From contig CAYWLR010000003.1 in the NCBI GenBank assembly GCA_964459465.1, positions 145,406 through 209,405 on the forward strand: DNA of 64,000 nucleotides, read 5' to 3'. The stretch comes from CALAMC01 sp964459465 (GTDB taxonomy: Bacteria > Zixibacteria > MSB-5A5 > GN15 > PGXB01). Shown in pieces: positions 1 to 8,909 of this stretch. Under the pieces are notes generated by a model, which searched no databases, was not told the origin of the DNA, and saw nothing but the letters and a program-made list of their open reading frames with translations. The translations under genes and the position numbers were made by a program. Positions within the stretch are counted from its first letter, which is position 1, and every line of letters starts with the position of its first letter.

Positions 1-2
1 CC

Positions 3-887
3 CAGTACTTTGTCCGCTTCCTGATTATCGATTCCGAAGACCCCGATTCGATTTTTTATACCAATCCCAATACACAGATTTTCGTCCTCAACCGCAATAT
101 GCCGCCTCAAATCGAACCCATCGCCGATGTCACCGTCACCGAAGGCCAGTCCATCTCGTTCGGGATAATTGTCCACGATGTGGATAAGGCTATTCCCATT
201 ACAACCTCCCCATTGCCCGAAGGTGCCAATTTCCTGGATTGGGGTAATAATTTCGGTGTCTTTGGCTGGACTCCCAATTATCTGCAATCCGGGGTTTATC
301 CGATCGAGATCTACGCCACCGACCAGTATGGCCCTGGCGTCAATGACATTGTTATTGATACCGCCGCGTTTACTATCACGGTTCTTGAAGCGGGGAATCA
401 GGCGCCCCGCCTGACATCATCGCTGGCGGACACTTCAATCGCTATCGTCAACCGGACCGACACTACTCATCTGATTTTTGTCGATCCGGAACTGGAAAGC
501 ATAACCATAACTGCCAGTTTTGTACCGTTGAATGCACACTTTGTTGATTCCGGCAACGGCGCTGCAAGTTACCTGTATTCGCCCAATTTCTCGGATTTGG
601 GCCAGATTTTTGATGTCTCCTTTACGGCGACCGATGCCAGCGGTGCCGCCACCGTCGTGAAAACAACCTTCAAAGTGCTGGAATTCGTGCGCGGCGACGC
701 CAATTCCGATAATGACCTGGATATGGCCGACGCCATGTTTCTGTTTAATTTCCTCTATCGCGAGGGCCAGCCGCCGGCATTGATGGATGCCGCCGACGCC
801 AATCGCGACACCGATGTGAACCTGATTGACGCCCTTTATCTGCTGAATTATTTCTTCAGACAGGGGCCGCCGCCGCCCTCCGATTAA
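3..887 (+). CDS. Secreted Ig-like/dockerin protein, 5' truncated
   Basis: The reading frame is open from base 3 to the stop at 887, so the gene begins before the window; the first ATG at 99 is internal. The visible 294 residues contain two repeats resembling cadherin-like or putative-Ig modules (PPQIEPIADVTVTEGQ, then APRLTSSLADTS), typical of bacterial surface proteins. The C-terminus is a type I dockerin with two calcium-loop/helix units (GDANSDNDLDMADAMFLF and DANRDTDVNLIDALYLL), ending GPPPPSD. Dockerins normally bind cohesin domains, but in non-cellulolytic bacteria their partners are mostly unknown. An intrinsic terminator follows within 30 bp, so this is the last gene of its unit. It heads a run of four exported proteins. 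Confidence 0.85.
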   Translation, partial: QYFVRFLIIDSEDPDSIFYTNPNTQIFVLNRNMPPQIEPIADVTVTEGQSISFGIIVHDVDKAIPITTSPLPEGANFLDWGNNFGVFGWTPNYLQSGVYPIEIYATDQYGPGVNDIVIDTAAFTITVLEAGNQAPRLTSSLADTSIAIVNRTDTTHLIFVDPELESITITASFVPLNAHFVDSGNGAASYLYSPNFSDLGQIFDVSFTATDASGAATVVKTTFKVLEFVRGDANSDNDLDMADAMFLFNFLYREGQPPALMDAADANRDTDVNLIDALYLLNYFFRQGPPPPSD

Positions 888-912
888 CAGGCAATTTTAT
901 TGCGCCAAACAT

Positions 913-946
913 GGCCGATCCGGAAATGTTCGGATCGGCCTTTTTT
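913..946 (+). terminator. Intrinsic terminator after first dockerin gene
   Basis: A perfect 10-bp stem (GGCCGATCCG, 913-922, with CGGATCGGCC, 931-940) and an 8-nt loop is followed directly by six T at 941-946. It lies 26 bp after the stop at 887. Confidence 0.9.
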
Positions 947-1466
947 ATTGTCATTTAACGACTTGTAAAATTAAATCCATCTTTGGCAAGGGGCTTGTTC
1001 GGCGCAAATTTTGTTGGGCCTGTTTCCATTAAAATTCTTGACAATAACTGCCCCTGAACATATTTTATTAATGCTACTGGGTTTTTGGAAATTAAAAAAT
1101 ATCGCAGACCAAAAGGGTCAAAGTAAACCTCACTTGCTTGGTTGGTTCGGCATGTTTAGCATGATTGCGAGTCCTGCAAAGCCGACGAGTTAATATCCCA
1201 AAGGGTGTAAATCTTTAAAACACAATTTGCTTTGCTGTATTTGACGGCGTAATGCAATTGAAAAGCTATCTACAGGTAAAAAAGTAAACGGGAACCTTTA
1301 ACTAATTGAGTAGCTGAAGGGAGGTGGTTACCGACAGCAGAATTCGTTTCGTGCACCGGTTTTTCATGGAAACCGCGAGCACGTTGTGTTTTCGTTCTCG
1401 TATACCACTGAAAAGAGGGTATAAGTTGGGAACTCTGACAAGATTCGTCTCGAAAGGAGTTAGGAA
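947..1466. other. Intergenic region with long 5' leader
   Basis: This 520-bp stretch holds no credible gene. A 60-codon frame at 1011-1193 lacks a ribosome site and a recognisable sequence. The right-hand 150 bp look like an untranslated leader for the next gene and contain the hairpins listed separately. I found no convincing sigma-70 pair; TTGACG at about 1240 has only a poor -10 partner. Confidence 0.5.
1313..1466 (+). promoter_or_regulatory. Structured leader of large dockerin protein
   Basis: The leader starts near CTGAAGGGAGGTGG, an anti-16S-like purine run far from any start codon. Then comes a nested hairpin: GTGC (1351-1354) with GCAC (1379-1382), enclosing CGGTTT (1357-1362) paired to AAACCG (1370-1375). 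A second hairpin pairs TATACC (1401-1406) with GGTATA (1418-1423). The true ribosome site AAAGGAG (1453-1459) sits 7 nt before ATG 1467. I do not recognise a known riboswitch class. An mRNA-stabilising or regulatory leader is an inference. Confidence 0.35.
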
Positions 1467-4400
1467 ATGACGAAGAAATTATCGGTGATTTTCATCCTTG
1501 CCTTTGTGATGTTGGCGCTTCTGGCAACAACCTCATTTGGTATGACTGATGCCGATAAGAAGAAATATTTCAACCAGCGCAAGATTGGCTCGATGCCGTT
1601 GGCCAAAATGGCTGGTAATGAAAAAATTTACAACCCGATTACTGCCGACCGTAATTCGGTCAACCAGAGCCTGGGTTTCGACGATTATTTCGCTTCGAAC
1701 TCTCCCGGTCTTCAGGTTGGCACGACCACCTATGATTATCAGGCAAACGGTCGTATGAACCGTATGGTTGACTGGCGGACCACCCAGAACGTCCATTTCA
1801 CATGGATGGTTCAGTCCTCGTTCGACCTTGGCAGTGACCGCGGCACTTCTTATGAATACTGGAACGCCTCGGCGGCTCCGCCCAAACTGGTCTTCCAGGG
1901 CGCTGCCGGTGGCGGTACTGCCGTGCACCCGCGTCTGGGCGGCGGCAATAACTATTCCGGTTATGTTGGTATGGATATGGCCCCGGACGGCCGTATCATA
2001 ATTTACAACCACCATCAACTGGGTGACCCCAGAAACATGTCAACGGTCTGGCCGGACTTGAGCGTTGGCGGCGGCTTCTTTACCCCGTATCGCAGCCGTC
2101 TGCCCGACACCACCGCCGGTTATGACGCCGATCCCGACACCTCGTCGTTCATCTGGCCGTCTTGCGAAATACAGATCCGTGACTTTCTCTGGGATGCCAA
2201 TAGCGATCCGGATACCGTTATTCACGTTTTTGCACAGGAATCTTTGAGCGACGCCGGTGCGCCGCAGAAGATTCACTATTTCCGTCGCGTCGGTGGCTAT
2301 GTCACCTATGCTTGGGACTATCCTCCGCTTGTCGTCGATACCGTCCATGACATCGGCCAGACCGTGGTTGCTTCGCGCAACAGCAATAAAGTCTGGTTGG
2401 TCTGGATGGCCAACCCGCCGGGCATACCGGGTGCTTCGGAATCGATTTCCCGTGGTCTGCAGCGTGTGAACGACCTGTTCTACATGATGTCGACCGATAT
2501 GGGTACTCCGGGAACCTGGGGTAGCAAGGTTAACGTCACGGCGTGGGACAGCTCGCAACCGGGCTGGGTTCTCCACACCGACCTGTCGGCCCTGGTGGGT
2601 CAGACCGATGACCTCCTGCACGTTATCTGGAACGCCCGTGAAGTGGCCCCGGATCCGTCCGGTGGTCTCGGCACCTATCAGCACTTCTACGGTTCACGTC
2701 TGTTCCACTATGTCGAAGGTGACCGTCCCCGTGTGGTCAAGGACGCCAACTGGGATCTCGACCCCGACAATCCGTGCCATGGCGGTGCCTGGAACGAAAT
2801 GTCGATCGTGAAGATGCAACTGGCCGAGTGCGATGGCAAGTTCTATGCCCTGTTTGTCATGTTCAATGACATTTACAACGGCATCAATGATGACTGCCAT
2901 AATCGCGCTTTTGCCAGTAGCGAAGCCAGCGGCACAGCCAACGGCGAGCTGTTCATTTCAATATCGAACAACAGCGGCAAGAACTGGGATATTGCTCGTA
3001 ACCTGACAAATTCCCGGACGCCTCGTTGCGACTCCTCGGAAGCCCTGGGCGGCACGCTGGAATGCGACGCCGACATGTGGCCGGCCATTTCCCGCTATGG
3101 TATGCAGGTTACCACCGGTAACTTCGCCGGTGTGCCGATTGTCACCCCGGCCGGCGGCGGGACTTCGAACTGGTACCTGGATGTCTTCTATGTCAACGAC
3201 AAGCATCCGGGCGGCGCCGTTCAGGATGCCGGTGTTTGGACCGTCAACCCGATGAAGTGGTTCCGCGTCCCGTGCGTCGAGCCGGTCCCGAACCCGCTTC
3301 CGATTTTCTCGCCCAGCCAGATTGCCGATCCGACCTGGACCAAGCCGCTCACGCCGCTTGATACGGTTGTTCGGATTGAAAACATCGGTAATGCCGATCT
3401 GCATATTAGTGCCGTCAATATCTTCTACAAAGCCGGCGGCCCGACGGGTTGGATCAGCTATGCCCCGGCCGTCACCACGATTCCATACCTGGATCCCAAC
3501 TATGTTGACATAACTTTGACCCTGGGAACCGGTATTTCGACCGATGGTATCGGCCTGACCGGTGGCATGGTTTTCATATCTGATGCCCCGACTTCACCTG
3601 ATACCCTGCCGATTTATCTGATCGTGGCTGATACCGTTCAATTCCCGGAATATGCCATTATCCATACGGCCTGCAGCCCGGTCTATATGAATAACGCCGG
3701 CAAACTGGGCGCCGATGCTCGTGGCAATAATTTCGGCTATAATATGAACTTCTACGATGATTGCGATACGACCGGTAATGTTCAGGGCGGTGACGACAAT
3801 TCGGCCACCTACCTGTATGAATCTTCACCGTTTATTATGAGAATCATCGGCAATGACACCGTCCTGTTCAGTTACATCTATGATGCCAACTGGCTGCAGA
3901 ACGACGGTTTCCGTCCGACCGAGGGTCTGACGGTCGATTCGACCACTAACTCCAGCGTTATGGTCGGTAAGACCGGTAAGTTCCTGACCCGCGACTCCGC
4001 GATTGTCCTGGAAAGCGAAATGTACGCTTCCCAGCATCCCGACAGTTGCAAGTTCTTCGTTCAGAAACTGCGCGTCTATCAGAAACCCGGCGCGACCGGC
4101 ACTCTGACCGGTCTGTTCATCGGTGAACTTATGGACTGGGATATCCCGTCCGACTCCGCCGTTGAAAACGGTTCCGACTTCGACCAGGCTCTCCAGCTGA
4201 TGTACTGCTTCGGCGGCGAATATGGCGCCGACAGTATCGCCAATAACGATTGCGTTCTGGCCAACGATCGTATGGGTGGTCTGGCATACTATGGTGGCTA
4301 CCGGGTGCCTCACTACAATGTCGATGCCTTCAACACCGACAGCTTCCCGATTGCTCTTGGTGCCTGGACCCATATGAACGCCGACTGGGTTTATCCGAGC

Positions 4401-4931
4401 GGCAATTTTGTCCCACAGCTTCTGTACAAGAAGATGGCTACCTTCAGCGGCTATGAAGCCTGGGAAGCCACCAACTCGGGTATGGAAGATTCGCTGTATC
4501 AGGATCTCCATATGGTCTCGATCTTCGGCCAATTCGACCTGGGCAAGAATGACACCCTGGTCTTTGTCAAGATCTTCTCGACCACCTACAGCGGCCTCTC
4601 CGATCTGCAGCTTAACATCGTCAAAGCCAGAAAATGGATTCAGCAGCATGACATCTTCCAGTGGCCGCCGCTGCTGGAAAATCCGAGCTGCTGCGAAGTC
4701 GGCGTTAACGCCGGTGATGCCACCGGTGACGGTGCCATTAACCTGCTCGACATCCTGTTCCTGATTGCCTACAAGTACAATACTCCTCCGGGACCGGGCA
4801 ACACTGATTGTCCGGAACTGATGGATCCGACAGGTGACGGTGCTGTCAACCTGCTCGACATCCTTTACCTGATTGCCTATAAGTACAATACTCCTCCCGG
4901 GCCGGCGCCGCTTTGTCCGCCGACCAAATAA
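1467..4931 (+). CDS. Large secreted protein with C-terminal dockerin pair
   Basis: This 1154-residue protein starts with a clear Sec signal peptide (MTKKLSVIFILAFVMLALL, cleavage near residue 25) and has the strong site AAAGGAG before its ATG. The first 600 residues are rich in Trp, Asp and Gly and have the look of a beta-propeller or sialidase-like fold, but I cannot name a family. Around residues 630-720 is an Ig-like segment (RIENIGNADLHISAV, then TLTLGTGISTDG) of the kind seen in choice-of-anchor domains. Residues from about 1080 are two dockerin units, each with GDGA(I/V)NLLDIL and each ending YNTPPGP. The regular codon choice and good ribosome site suggest high expression (inference). 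Function unknown; extracellular or surface-attached. Confidence 0.88.
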   Translation: MTKKLSVIFILAFVMLALLATTSFGMTDADKKKYFNQRKIGSMPLAKMAGNEKIYNPITADRNSVNQSLGFDDYFASNSPGLQVGTTTYDYQANGRMNRMVDWRTTQNVHFTWMVQSSFDLGSDRGTSYEYWNASAAPPKLVFQGAAGGGTAVHPRLGGGNNYSGYVGMDMAPDGRIIIYNHHQLGDPRNMSTVWPDLSVGGGFFTPYRSRLPDTTAGYDADPDTSSFIWPSCEIQIRDFLWDANSDPDTVIHVFAQESLSDAGAPQKIHYFRRVGGYVTYAWDYPPLVVDTVHDIGQTVVASRNSNKVWLVWMANPPGIPGASESISRGLQRVNDLFYMMSTDMGTPGTWGSKVNVTAWDSSQPGWVLHTDLSALVGQTDDLLHVIWNAREVAPDPSGGLGTYQHFYGSRLFHYVEGDRPRVVKDANWDLDPDNPCHGGAWNEMSIVKMQLAECDGKFYALFVMFNDIYNGINDDCHNRAFASSEASGTANGELFISISNNSGKNWDIARNLTNSRTPRCDSSEALGGTLECDADMWPAISRYGMQVTTGNFAGVPIVTPAGGGTSNWYLDVFYVNDKHPGGAVQDAGVWTVNPMKWFRVPCVEPVPNPLPIFSPSQIADPTWTKPLTPLDTVVRIENIGNADLHISAVNIFYKAGGPTGWISYAPAVTTIPYLDPNYVDITLTLGTGISTDGIGLTGGMVFISDAPTSPDTLPIYLIVADTVQFPEYAIIHTACSPVYMNNAGKLGADARGNNFGYNMNFYDDCDTTGNVQGGDDNSATYLYESSPFIMRIIGNDTVLFSYIYDANWLQNDGFRPTEGLTVDSTTNSSVMVGKTGKFLTRDSAIVLESEMYASQHPDSCKFFVQKLRVYQKPGATGTLTGLFIGELMDWDIPSDSAVENGSDFDQALQLMYCFGGEYGADSIANNDCVLANDRMGGLAYYGGYRVPHYNVDAFNTDSFPIALGAWTHMNADWVYPSGNFVPQLLYKKMATFSGYEAWEATNSGMEDSLYQDLHMVSIFGQFDLGKNDTLVFVKIFSTTYSGLSDLQLNIVKARKWIQQHDIFQWPPLLENPSCCEVGVNAGDATGDGAINLLDILFLIAYKYNTPPGPGNTDCPELMDPTGDGAVNLLDILYLIAYKYNTPPGPAPLCPPTK

Positions 4932-4979
4932 GGAATCAGGTTTGAAGCCGACATTGTCATATTGACAATAGACGAAAAT

Positions 4980-5008
4980 CAGGAAGCCGCCAGACCGGCG
5001 GCTTCCTG
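4980..5008. terminator. Hairpin terminator after large dockerin gene
   Basis: A perfect 12-bp stem (CAGGAAGCCGCC, 4980-4991, with GGCGGCTTCCTG, 4997-5008) with a 5-nt loop lies 48 bp after the stop. The following AATTT is a weak T tract, so termination may be partial or Rho-assisted. Confidence 0.65.
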
Positions 5009-5253
5009 AATTTGTGAATGGATTTCTCCTAATTACCGATCGCCGCCAGCCAATGGATTTATCGCAAAAGCGGGGCCAATCTTTGTTTGAGGTATGCGTG
5101 ATTTGTCCGATAAGAAATATATAAATCCCGGCTGTTAGATCGCCACGGGCTGACCCCACCGGGGAACTATGAATTGCTTTATGGTGTTGAAAAATAAGAA
5201 CTTATACATAAATTCGATAAAAACAAGAGGTTCTGTATAAAAGAGAGGCAAAA
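5009..5253. other. Intergenic region before subtilase gene
   Basis: With the terminator this makes a 322-bp gap. It carries no gene. The right part is A/T-rich and probably holds the subtilase promoter, but I see no well-spaced -35/-10 pair. The ribosome site is the GAGAGG just before ATG 5254. Confidence 0.4.
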
Positions 5254-7620
5254 ATGAAACGCAGTCTTTACATCCCGACCACCATTGGATTGGCCTTGAT
5301 TCTGATTATGGGATTTGCCGGCCACGCTGGAGCCCGCATTTTCCCCGATCGGGATCAGCCTCAACCGATCCTGTTAACGGGAGAAATCGAGGTCCAGTTC
5401 GAATCCGACGTCAATGTTAGCAACTTGGCCGCCAAGAGCGGCAATCTCATGGTCGGTATCAAATCCCTCGATGATATCTTTACGAAATACCGCGCTTATG
5501 ATTCCCGTCCCTTATTCCCGATGCTGATGCCGGGACAAGATCGGGTTGGAACTAATGATATGACCAAATTCCATATCATTAAAATTCCGGAATCGGTCAA
5601 TGTCCGGGATGTTATCGACGAATTGCGAAAAAACCCCTATATCAGAACGGTTGACGGAGTTTATGCCATTCCCGTTCGAGTAACCTCGAATGACACCTAT
5701 CAGAATAACCAGTGGGCTCTGAATAAAATCCAGGCCAAAGATGCCTGGGATATAGAAACAGGCAAGAATCATGTGATTATCGCCGATATCGACCTTGGGG
5801 TTCTTTACACCCATCCCGACCTGGCCGACCGCATCTGGGTAAATCCGGCCGAGGACCTCGATGGCGACAGGGTTGTCATGGATCCCGACGACATCGACTA
5901 TCTGGACAGCCCCAACGATGCCAATAATTATGCCGATGATTTCATCGGTTATGACTTCTTCGACGGCTTTGGGGGTGCTCTAACCTGTATCGATGACGAT
6001 TGTAGCGGATGGGACAATGACCCGAAAGATTATGACGGACACGGAACTCATACGGGCGGTACGATGGCGGCGGCAACCAATAACAGCATCGGCGTGGCCG
6101 GTTTGGCGGGCGGCTGGGGAGCCGGAATAGGGACCGGCGCCAAAATCATGTGTATTCGCGTGGGCGCGCTTGCTTCCGACTACATGGGTTATGTCAACTC
6201 CGCGGCCTGTGCCACCGGAATCAATTATGCCGCCGTTTCGGGTGCCGATATGATTAACGCCAGTTGGGGTGCGGCCACGTCCGGTGTCGTGACGGCATTC
6301 CAGAACGCCGCCAATTATAACGTTGTCAGCACCCATGCCGCCGGTAATGACGGCAGCACCACTCTGGACCTCGTTGACCATCAATACTACAACGGCTACA
6401 AGCTGGTTTTAACCGTGGCCAGCAGTACCAGCGGCGATGTGAAAAGCAGCTTTTCCAATTATGGTTTGGATGTCGATGTCACCGCCCCGGGAAGTAATAT
6501 CTTAAGCACTTATTCCGATTACTTCACGCCCTCCTATGTCTATACCGGTGGGACATCTATGGCCGCGCCGCATGTGGCCGGTTTGGCGGCAATGCTGCGC
6601 TCGCATGACCCCAATTTAACCAAGGTTGTCATCGATTCGATAATTCAAAAAACCTGCGATCCCATGCCGTCGGAACCGCTTTGGGCCGCCGGATTGATGG
6701 GATTCGGGCGCATTAACGCCTTCAGGGCTTTGGACACTCTGGGCAACGCCGAGTTCACGGTTTCCGGCGCGGTAACCGGACAGATTCCGCTGACCGTCAA
6801 TTTCCTCGATGCCTCGCCCAATTCGCCGACAACCTGGCAATGGAATTTCGGCGATGGCAGTCCCGTGGTGACAACCCAGAATGCCGCTCATACCTATACC
6901 GATTATGGTATTTATGACGTTTCTCTGACCATCACCGAACCACGCGGAACCAATACCGAATTGAAAAGCCATTATATCATGGCCACGGCCGATACTATCA
7001 AAATTGACTCTCTTCGCGTCAAACCGGATACCAGCGTGGTCATGAAAGTTTACCTGGATAATAAATTTCTGGCCAAACAGGTTTCTCTTCCTCTCGTCTT
7101 TAATACTGCCACCAACAAGGTCAGAATGGATTCGGTTAACATTGAAGGCCTCGCGCGTTGCGTGTATCAGAATGGAACGAGTACGCCCAATTGGGATCCT
7201 GTATGGAATAACCGTTATTATATCAGAGTCCAGCCCGACCCCGTGGTTGACGGGACAAAATACCTCCAGCCCGACACCGGAGTAATCCTTAATCTGTTTG
7301 TCACCATTACCGCGTCGGCCACCAATGGAACCGTAGTGACCCTCGATACCACCTCGATTTTCGGAGGTGGCAAGTTATTCGGGATCCGCTCCGTTTACAC
7401 CGACTATGTCCCCGTATTCAAGGCAGGGAAGCTGGTCGTTCAGACCCTGCAGGTCGGGGATGTTACCCAGGATGGTTTGCTGAACCTGCTGGATATACTG
7501 TTTATGATCGATGATATTTACGGGTCCGGCCCCGCTTGCGATCCGTATCTGGGCGACGTCAACAGCGATGGCGTGATAAATTTGCTGGATATTTTGATGC
7601 TTATCGACCTTTTATATTAA
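5254..7620 (+). CDS. Secreted subtilisin-like protease with PKD, cohesin-like and dockerin domains
   Basis: This 788-residue protein is an exported serine protease of peptidase family S8. A signal peptide (residues 1-27) is followed by a fervidolysin-like propeptide (about 38-140). The catalytic domain shows Asp180 (DIDLGV), His263 in GHGTHTGG, oxyanion Asn365 in HAAGND and Ser435 in GGTSMAAPH, so it should be active. Then come a PKD domain (about 505-575, WNFGDGSP), a cohesin-like beta-sandwich (about 580-720) and a C-terminal dockerin (GDVTQDGLLNLLDILFMI and GDVNSDGVINLLDILMLI). Having both cohesin-like and dockerin modules in one chain would allow self-association or tethering to neighbours with dockerins (inference). 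It stands alone between terminators. Confidence 0.93.
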   Translation: MKRSLYIPTTIGLALILIMGFAGHAGARIFPDRDQPQPILLTGEIEVQFESDVNVSNLAAKSGNLMVGIKSLDDIFTKYRAYDSRPLFPMLMPGQDRVGTNDMTKFHIIKIPESVNVRDVIDELRKNPYIRTVDGVYAIPVRVTSNDTYQNNQWALNKIQAKDAWDIETGKNHVIIADIDLGVLYTHPDLADRIWVNPAEDLDGDRVVMDPDDIDYLDSPNDANNYADDFIGYDFFDGFGGALTCIDDDCSGWDNDPKDYDGHGTHTGGTMAAATNNSIGVAGLAGGWGAGIGTGAKIMCIRVGALASDYMGYVNSAACATGINYAAVSGADMINASWGAATSGVVTAFQNAANYNVVSTHAAGNDGSTTLDLVDHQYYNGYKLVLTVASSTSGDVKSSFSNYGLDVDVTAPGSNILSTYSDYFTPSYVYTGGTSMAAPHVAGLAAMLRSHDPNLTKVVIDSIIQKTCDPMPSEPLWAAGLMGFGRINAFRALDTLGNAEFTVSGAVTGQIPLTVNFLDASPNSPTTWQWNFGDGSPVVTTQNAAHTYTDYGIYDVSLTITEPRGTNTELKSHYIMATADTIKIDSLRVKPDTSVVMKVYLDNKFLAKQVSLPLVFNTATNKVRMDSVNIEGLARCVYQNGTSTPNWDPVWNNRYYIRVQPDPVVDGTKYLQPDTGVILNLFVTITASATNGTVVTLDTTSIFGGGKLFGIRSVYTDYVPVFKAGKLVVQTLQVGDVTQDGLLNLLDILFMIDDIYGSGPACDPYLGDVNSDGVINLLDILMLIDLLY

Positions 7621-7648
7621 GGCGCAGAAATTGACTCCGCCGAATTTG

Positions 7649-7685
7649 ACCGGGCTGGCTTTGGCGGCCCGGTTTATTTTTTTAT
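7649..7685 (+). terminator. Intrinsic terminator after subtilase
   Basis: The stem ACCGGGC (7649-7655) pairs with GCCCGGT (7667-7673) and is followed by TTATTTTTTTAT. It lies 28 bp after the stop codon. Confidence 0.85.
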
Positions 7686-7934
7686 TGACTATATATATTT
7701 GGAAATGTATAATTTACCAAATAGGTTAAGATTTGCTTGTCTGAAGGGGAAGACAAAAACCGAAAAGGAGGTGGGTCTAAGGAGATCATTTTGTTAAAAA
7801 TGTTTTTCGGTTTTGGAAAAATTTTTGTAATTGTCAAAGCTCAATTCCGAGGACGGTCCGGCTGGATATGCCGCCTCGGAACGAGAATATCTTAGGCGAG
7901 GAAATTAACGAGAATCCATACATAGGAGAATGGA
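7686..7934 (+). promoter_or_regulatory. Intergenic region with two-hairpin leader
   Basis: Two strong hairpins precede the next gene. AAAACCGAAAA (7756-7766) pairs over 11 bp with TTTTCGGTTTT (7804-7814), and its loop holds a perfect but unused ribosome-like GGAGGTGGG (7767-7775). TTCCGAGG (7845-7852) pairs with CCTCGGAA (7874-7881). The region shares CTGAAGGG and GGAGGTGG with the leader before 1467. The working ribosome site is AGGAG at 7924-7928. Regulatory meaning is unproven. Confidence 0.4.
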
Positions 7935-8858
7935 ATGAAAAGGATTTTTCAATTATTGACCTTGGTTTTGGTGCTCGCCGGAAGTACGGCGTTTTCCATA
8001 GAAGTTTATGTTGATGCCGAAGTTTCTCCGGAAATAAGTACCGATACCGTCGCACCCAATACCAATTTTACCATCGATTTCTACTTTCACAATGCCACCG
8101 ACCCGGCCACGAATATCAATGGATACAGCTGTACCTGGCGGATTTATAGCCCCGATAGTGTCACCCAGATCACTTATCGGGATCTCGGGGGTGTGCCCTT
8201 TGGTGTTCCGGCCAGTATTAACCCGGTTGACGGAAGCGGATGGCGTCCTTCTCTTACCCCCGGTGCCTTTTATTGGGGCGCTCTGAATGCCTATAGCATG
8301 TTCGATATGGACGGGAACCTCCCGGATACGTTTAATCATACCACTATTGGCATCACCACTAATTGGCCGGCGAGTGATAACACCCGCAGAATGCGTTTCC
8401 AAATCGGTGCCTACAGCGAACAGGAGGGAACCGTCTGTATTGATTCCATCGATTATGCCCCCAACGATACCTATAACTGGCTCTGGGACAAAATCGCGAC
8501 CTGGAATAACGGCCAGTCATACTGCTTTGTTATTAATGATCCTACCAACCCGGTAGGGGACAACGGAGCCTTGATTCCGTTGGAATATTCCCTTAAACAA
8601 AATTACCCCAACCCCTTCAATCCGGCAACGACCATTACCTATTCGCTGGAAAAACAATCTTATGTGGAGTTGTCCATTTATAATGTTTTGGGTCAAAAAA
8701 TAAAGACTCTGGTCGATAAAGAACAACCCGCCGATGTCTATAACGTAATTTGGAATGGCGACACCGATGAAGGCAAAGCGGCCGCCTCGGGCATTTATTT
8801 CTATGAAATCAAAGCCGGTGAATATCAAAACACTCGCAAAATGATGCTTCTGAAGTAA
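7935..8858 (+). CDS. Secreted protein with FlgD-Ig/type IX-like sorting domain
   Basis: This 307-residue exported protein has a signal peptide at residues 1-21 (MKRIFQLLTLVLVLAGSTAF). The middle (about 22-205) is an unrecognised beta-rich domain. The last 85 residues match the C-terminal sorting domain family of the FCB group: YSLKQNYPNPFNP, then YNVLGQKIKTLVD, WNGDTDEGKAAASGIYFY and a final KMMLLK. In Bacteroidetes this domain directs export by the type IX system; in other FCB phyla it is common but its route is less certain. The gene is monocistronic, with AGGAG seven bases before the ATG and a strong terminator after it. Function of the body is unknown. Confidence 0.88.
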   Translation: MKRIFQLLTLVLVLAGSTAFSIEVYVDAEVSPEISTDTVAPNTNFTIDFYFHNATDPATNINGYSCTWRIYSPDSVTQITYRDLGGVPFGVPASINPVDGSGWRPSLTPGAFYWGALNAYSMFDMDGNLPDTFNHTTIGITTNWPASDNTRRMRFQIGAYSEQEGTVCIDSIDYAPNDTYNWLWDKIATWNNGQSYCFVINDPTNPVGDNGALIPLEYSLKQNYPNPFNPATTITYSLEKQSYVELSIYNVLGQKIKTLVDKEQPADVYNVIWNGDTDEGKAAASGIYFYEIKAGEYQNTRKMMLLK

Positions 8859-8880
8859 CACCGGTTTCGATAAAAACATT

Positions 8881-8908
8881 AAGGCCCCCTTTCAGGGGGC
8901 CTTTTTTT
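8881..8908 (+). terminator. Intrinsic terminator
   Basis: AAGGCCCCCT (8881-8890) pairs perfectly with AGGGGGCCTT (8894-8903) across a 3-nt loop and runs into seven T. It lies 22 bp after the stop at 8858. Confidence 0.95.
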
Positions 8909-8909
8909 A

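Noticed and set aside
1011..1193. 60-codon plus-strand ORF
   Set aside because: No ribosome site, no family resemblance, and composition of the intergenic DNA.
3825..5159. 444-codon minus-strand ORF
   Set aside because: Antisense to the dockerin protein gene with a clear signal peptide and domains; its translation has no domain character and runs through the terminator.
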